Part shown: piece by piece, positions 5,641 to 7,315 of the stretch | Position numbering within the stretch: position 1 is the stretch's first letter | Layout of the letters: each line of letters begins with the position of its first letter | Source of the DNA: an uncultured Collinsella sp. | GTDB taxonomy: Bacteria > Actinomycetota > Coriobacteriia > Coriobacteriales > Coriobacteriaceae | NCBI GenBank assembly: GCA_900550595.1 | Contig: URTB01000067.1 | Location: forward strand, 1 to 7,315 | DNA: 7,315 bases | Reading direction: 5' to 3' | Notes under the pieces: generated by a model | Databases searched by the model: none | What the model was told of the DNA's origin: nothing | What the model saw: the letters and a program-made list of their open reading frames with translations, nothing else | Made by a program: the position numbers and the translations under genes

Positions 5641-6395
5641 TGCGCGCCGGGGATTTTGTCGGCGCCAAGATCTATCGCAAGCCTACCGAGGACAAGCGCA
5701 CCAAAAAGGACGGCACGCCGCGCAGCCCTAAAAAGCTCGGAAAGATTCACTTTCCGGTCTTTACCCCGGGCGGTACGCGCGTGGTCGGCTTTATGGTCCG
5801 CCAGTCTGATATCGCGGGCATGATCGAGCGTCCCGACCGATTCGTAGCGCTCGACGCCATTGGTGTCTACGAGGGCGCCATTGCGGTCGATGACGTCAAG
5901 GACACGTACGATGCCGCCGCTGCCAAGCGCCTCGACATCAACCTGGACGATTGCATCATCTGGGTCGGTATGGACGTGCGCACGGAATCAGGCGACGTCG
6001 TGGGCTATTGCTCGGATGTGGAGTTCAAGCCGCGTTCGGGCATCGTGCAGGCATTCTATGTGACCGCCGGTGCTGCTTCGAGTGTTTTGGTTGGTGACAC
6101 GCAGGTGCCGCCGACGATGCTGTGCGGCTATGAGAACGGCGCGATGGTCGTCTCGGACGAGGTCAAGTCGCTCGGGTATTCGGGCGGTGCGGCTGCCAAG
6201 GCCGCCGAGGCCAGCGTCGTGGTGGGCGACAAGGTCAAAAAGGGCGCCAAGATGCTCGACGACAAGGGATCGGTTGCCGTGGACAAGGGCAGTCGCGCAC
6301 TGGGCAAGCAGCTCGGCAAGACGCGCGGCATGTTCAAGGCCTTTAAGGACGAATACCAAAAGGCGAGCGGAGGCTCGTCAAAAGCTACAAAATAG
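5640..6395 (+). CDS. PRC-barrel domain protein with Lys/Gly-rich C-terminal tail
   Basis: The 251-residue product appears to hold two PRC-barrel-like halves. The first covers about 31-90 (KKLGKIHFPVF, then VVGFMVRQSDIAGMI, then a VALDAIGVYEGAIAVDD strand pair). The second covers about 102-176, with ESGDVVGYCSDVEFKPRSGIVQAFYV (116-141) fitting the PRC pattern of Gly-x-Val-x-Asp-hydrophobic and Gly-x-Val-x-hydrophobic, and ending MLCGYENGAMVVSDEV. PRC-barrels occur in photosynthetic reaction centre H subunits, in RimM and in many uncharacterised prokaryotic proteins, and bind proteins or RNA. The C-terminal 70 residues are helical and basic (many Lys), ending in a Ser/Gly/Lys-rich stretch. No signal peptide or membrane helix is seen. 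The start codon overlaps the YtxH stop by one base. No strong ribosome site of its own is seen, which supports coupled translation. The function is unknown; a partner of the YtxH protein at the membrane is an inference. Confidence 0.78.
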   Translation: MRAGDFVGAKIYRKPTEDKRTKKDGTPRSPKKLGKIHFPVFTPGGTRVVGFMVRQSDIAGMIERPDRFVALDAIGVYEGAIAVDDVKDTYDAAAAKRLDINLDDCIIWVGMDVRTESGDVVGYCSDVEFKPRSGIVQAFYVTAGAASSVLVGDTQVPPTMLCGYENGAMVVSDEVKSLGYSGGAAAKAAEASVVVGDKVKKGAKMLDDKGSVAVDKGSRALGKQLGKTRGMFKAFKDEYQKASGGSSKATK

Positions 6396-6416
6396 CGACG
6401 TACCAAATGATGGGAG

Positions 6417-6453
6417 GCAAGCCGGAGACCTGTTGCTCCGGCTTGCTGTGTTT
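6417..6453 (+). terminator. Hairpin after the PRC-barrel gene, probable terminator or attenuator
   Basis: A perfect 11-bp GC-rich stem (6417-6427 with 6436-6446) encloses an 8-nt loop, 21 bp after the PRC-barrel stop. The downstream T-run is weak (TGTGTTT), so termination may be partial, allowing read-through into the deacetylase gene 14 bp further on. No separate promoter is visible between the hairpin and that gene. Confidence 0.65.
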
Positions 6454-6467
6454 ATGGGGGAGGGCAT

Positions 6468-7315
6468 ATGCGCCAAAACGGATCCAACTTAAACGGGCGT
6501 TCGGGTGCGCGTCCGACGGCGCGCCGCGACCTGGGGCAGCTGCCCAGCGGTCAGCGCAAGCGTCACCGTAAGCCCGGCGCGATGTATCTCAACCATAGCC
6601 GCGGCTTTAGCGACCGCAGCGCTCGCATCGGCAACGGCCGCACGCCCCGTCGTCCGTCTCGCCTGCCCTATGCGCTCATCGCCGTGGGCTGCGCGCTCGT
6701 GCTGTTTGTCGCCGCCGTTGTGGGCTACGTCAACCGCAGCGTGGATGTCGTCCTCAACGGCCAGGAGACTGCAGTGCGCGTCGGCTCTACGCTGCAAAAT
6801 CTCATCGACGATCAGGAGCTGACCGATACCTACGACGCCGGGGATCTGCTGGCCGTTGACGACAGCGTGCTAACCCGCCATGGCGGCGAAAAGCTGTCGG
6901 TAAAGGTGGACGGCAAGCGCATAAAACAGGGCAAGTGGAAAAGCCGCGAGCTTACGGGCGGCGAGAAGGTGACGGTCAAGGACGGCCGCGACACGTATGA
7001 GAAGCACGAGGTCCAGGCGACGGTTATCGAGCCAAAGCTCAAGGTCGAGGGCACGGGTGCTATCGAGTACGTTAAGACGTGGGGTATCCAGGGTCGCTCT
7101 GAGGTGTGGGTCGGCGAGCAATCGGGCAAGACGCAGGACCGCGGCGAGGTCGTGCCCGCCACCGATTGCGTGGTCGAGTGCGCGAGCGTGGCGCCCAAGG
7201 GCAACGAAAAGTACGTGGCGCTGACGTTTGATGAGGGCCCGAGCGGCGCGACCAAGCAGGTCTTGCAGGTGCTCAAGGAAAAGGGCGTCACCGCGACGTT
7301 CTTCCTTTCGGGCGA
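6468..7315 (+). CDS. Membrane-anchored NodB-family polysaccharide deacetylase (3' truncated by window edge)
   Basis: The frame is open from ATG 6468 to the right edge, giving 282 full codons. GGAGG (6459-6463) lies 4 nt upstream, a short but usable gap. Residues 1-67 form a strongly basic, Arg-rich cytoplasmic tail (about 15 Arg, 2 acidic residues). One hydrophobic helix follows (about 68-88), so the rest is extracytoplasmic. Residues about 92-245 are beta-rich, starting with VDVVLNGQETAVRVGSTLQNLI, which resembles the ubiquitin-like/DUF348 modules found in cell-wall proteins. KYVALTFDEGP (248-258) and VLQVLKEKGVTATFFLSG (265-282) are the first strand and motif of the NodB fold. The canonical motif TFDDGP is here TFDEGP, with Glu256 at the usual metal-ligand position. 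The His-rich motif 2 and the remainder lie beyond the edge. Predicted role: removal of N-acetyl groups from peptidoglycan or another envelope glycan, which would alter lysozyme sensitivity. Confidence 0.88.
   Translation, partial: MRQNGSNLNGRSGARPTARRDLGQLPSGQRKRHRKPGAMYLNHSRGFSDRSARIGNGRTPRRPSRLPYALIAVGCALVLFVAAVVGYVNRSVDVVLNGQETAVRVGSTLQNLIDDQELTDTYDAGDLLAVDDSVLTRHGGEKLSVKVDGKRIKQGKWKSRELTGGEKVTVKDGRDTYEKHEVQATVIEPKLKVEGTGAIEYVKTWGIQGRSEVWVGEQSGKTQDRGEVVPATDCVVECASVAPKGNEKYVALTFDEGPSGATKQVLQVLKEKGVTATFFLSG

Noticed and set aside
6070..6492. An open frame (140 codons) overlapping the PRC-barrel gene and the start of the deacetylase
   Set aside because: It is out of frame within a supported gene, crosses the hairpin at 6417-6446, and its Arg/Ser-rich translation is typical of a shadow frame.

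Overview
The DNA is GC-rich, with strong G/C preference at third codon positions, and carries AGGAGG-like ribosome binding sites and sigma70-type -10 boxes. Gene content (a DUF362 ferredoxin protein, TrhA, a CNNM/CBS protein, a YtxH/PRC-barrel pair and a membrane-anchored NodB deacetylase) and the strong preference for TAG stops suggest an anaerobic, high-GC Gram-positive gut bacterium. My best guess is the Coriobacteriia, for example Collinsella. This comes from protein and codon style, not from a database match. The window reads as ordinary chromosome: no transposase, integrase, tRNA, rRNA or CRISPR array is visible.

Layout, left to right. (1) The 3' part of a DUF362/4Fe-4S protein (+) runs in from the left edge. 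(2) A 251-bp convergent intergenic region (654-904) holds a perfect 14-bp-stem terminator, immediately followed by a 132-bp palindromic element with 21-bp perfect terminal inverted repeats. (3) A membrane-anchored alpha/beta hydrolase lies on the minus strand. (4) A divergent intergenic region (1871-2056) contains two related 14-bp palindromes and a good promoter for the next gene. (5) A TrhA/hemolysin III-family (PAQR) membrane protein. (6) A CNNM/DUF21-CBS-CorC_HlyC membrane protein, followed after 24 bp by (7) a protein whose N-terminal half looks like the N-terminal domain of cyanophycin synthetase, including an HxxEH motif, but with no ATP-grasp or Mur-ligase domain. (8) After a consensus TATAAT box, a YtxH-type small membrane protein and a PRC-barrel protein are coupled by a TAATG stop/start overlap. 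(9) A hairpin, then the 5' part of a membrane-anchored NodB-family polysaccharide deacetylase that runs off the right edge.

Most of the genes encode envelope or membrane functions: TrhA in membrane homeostasis, CNNM in divalent-cation transport or sensing, YtxH and PRC-barrel in a probable stress or envelope role, and the NodB protein in peptidoglycan or glycan deacetylation. The most unusual item is the free-standing cyanophycin-synthetase N-domain-like protein with a long acidic Ala/Glu/Pro tail (4248-5114). The second is the palindromic intergenic element at 736-867.
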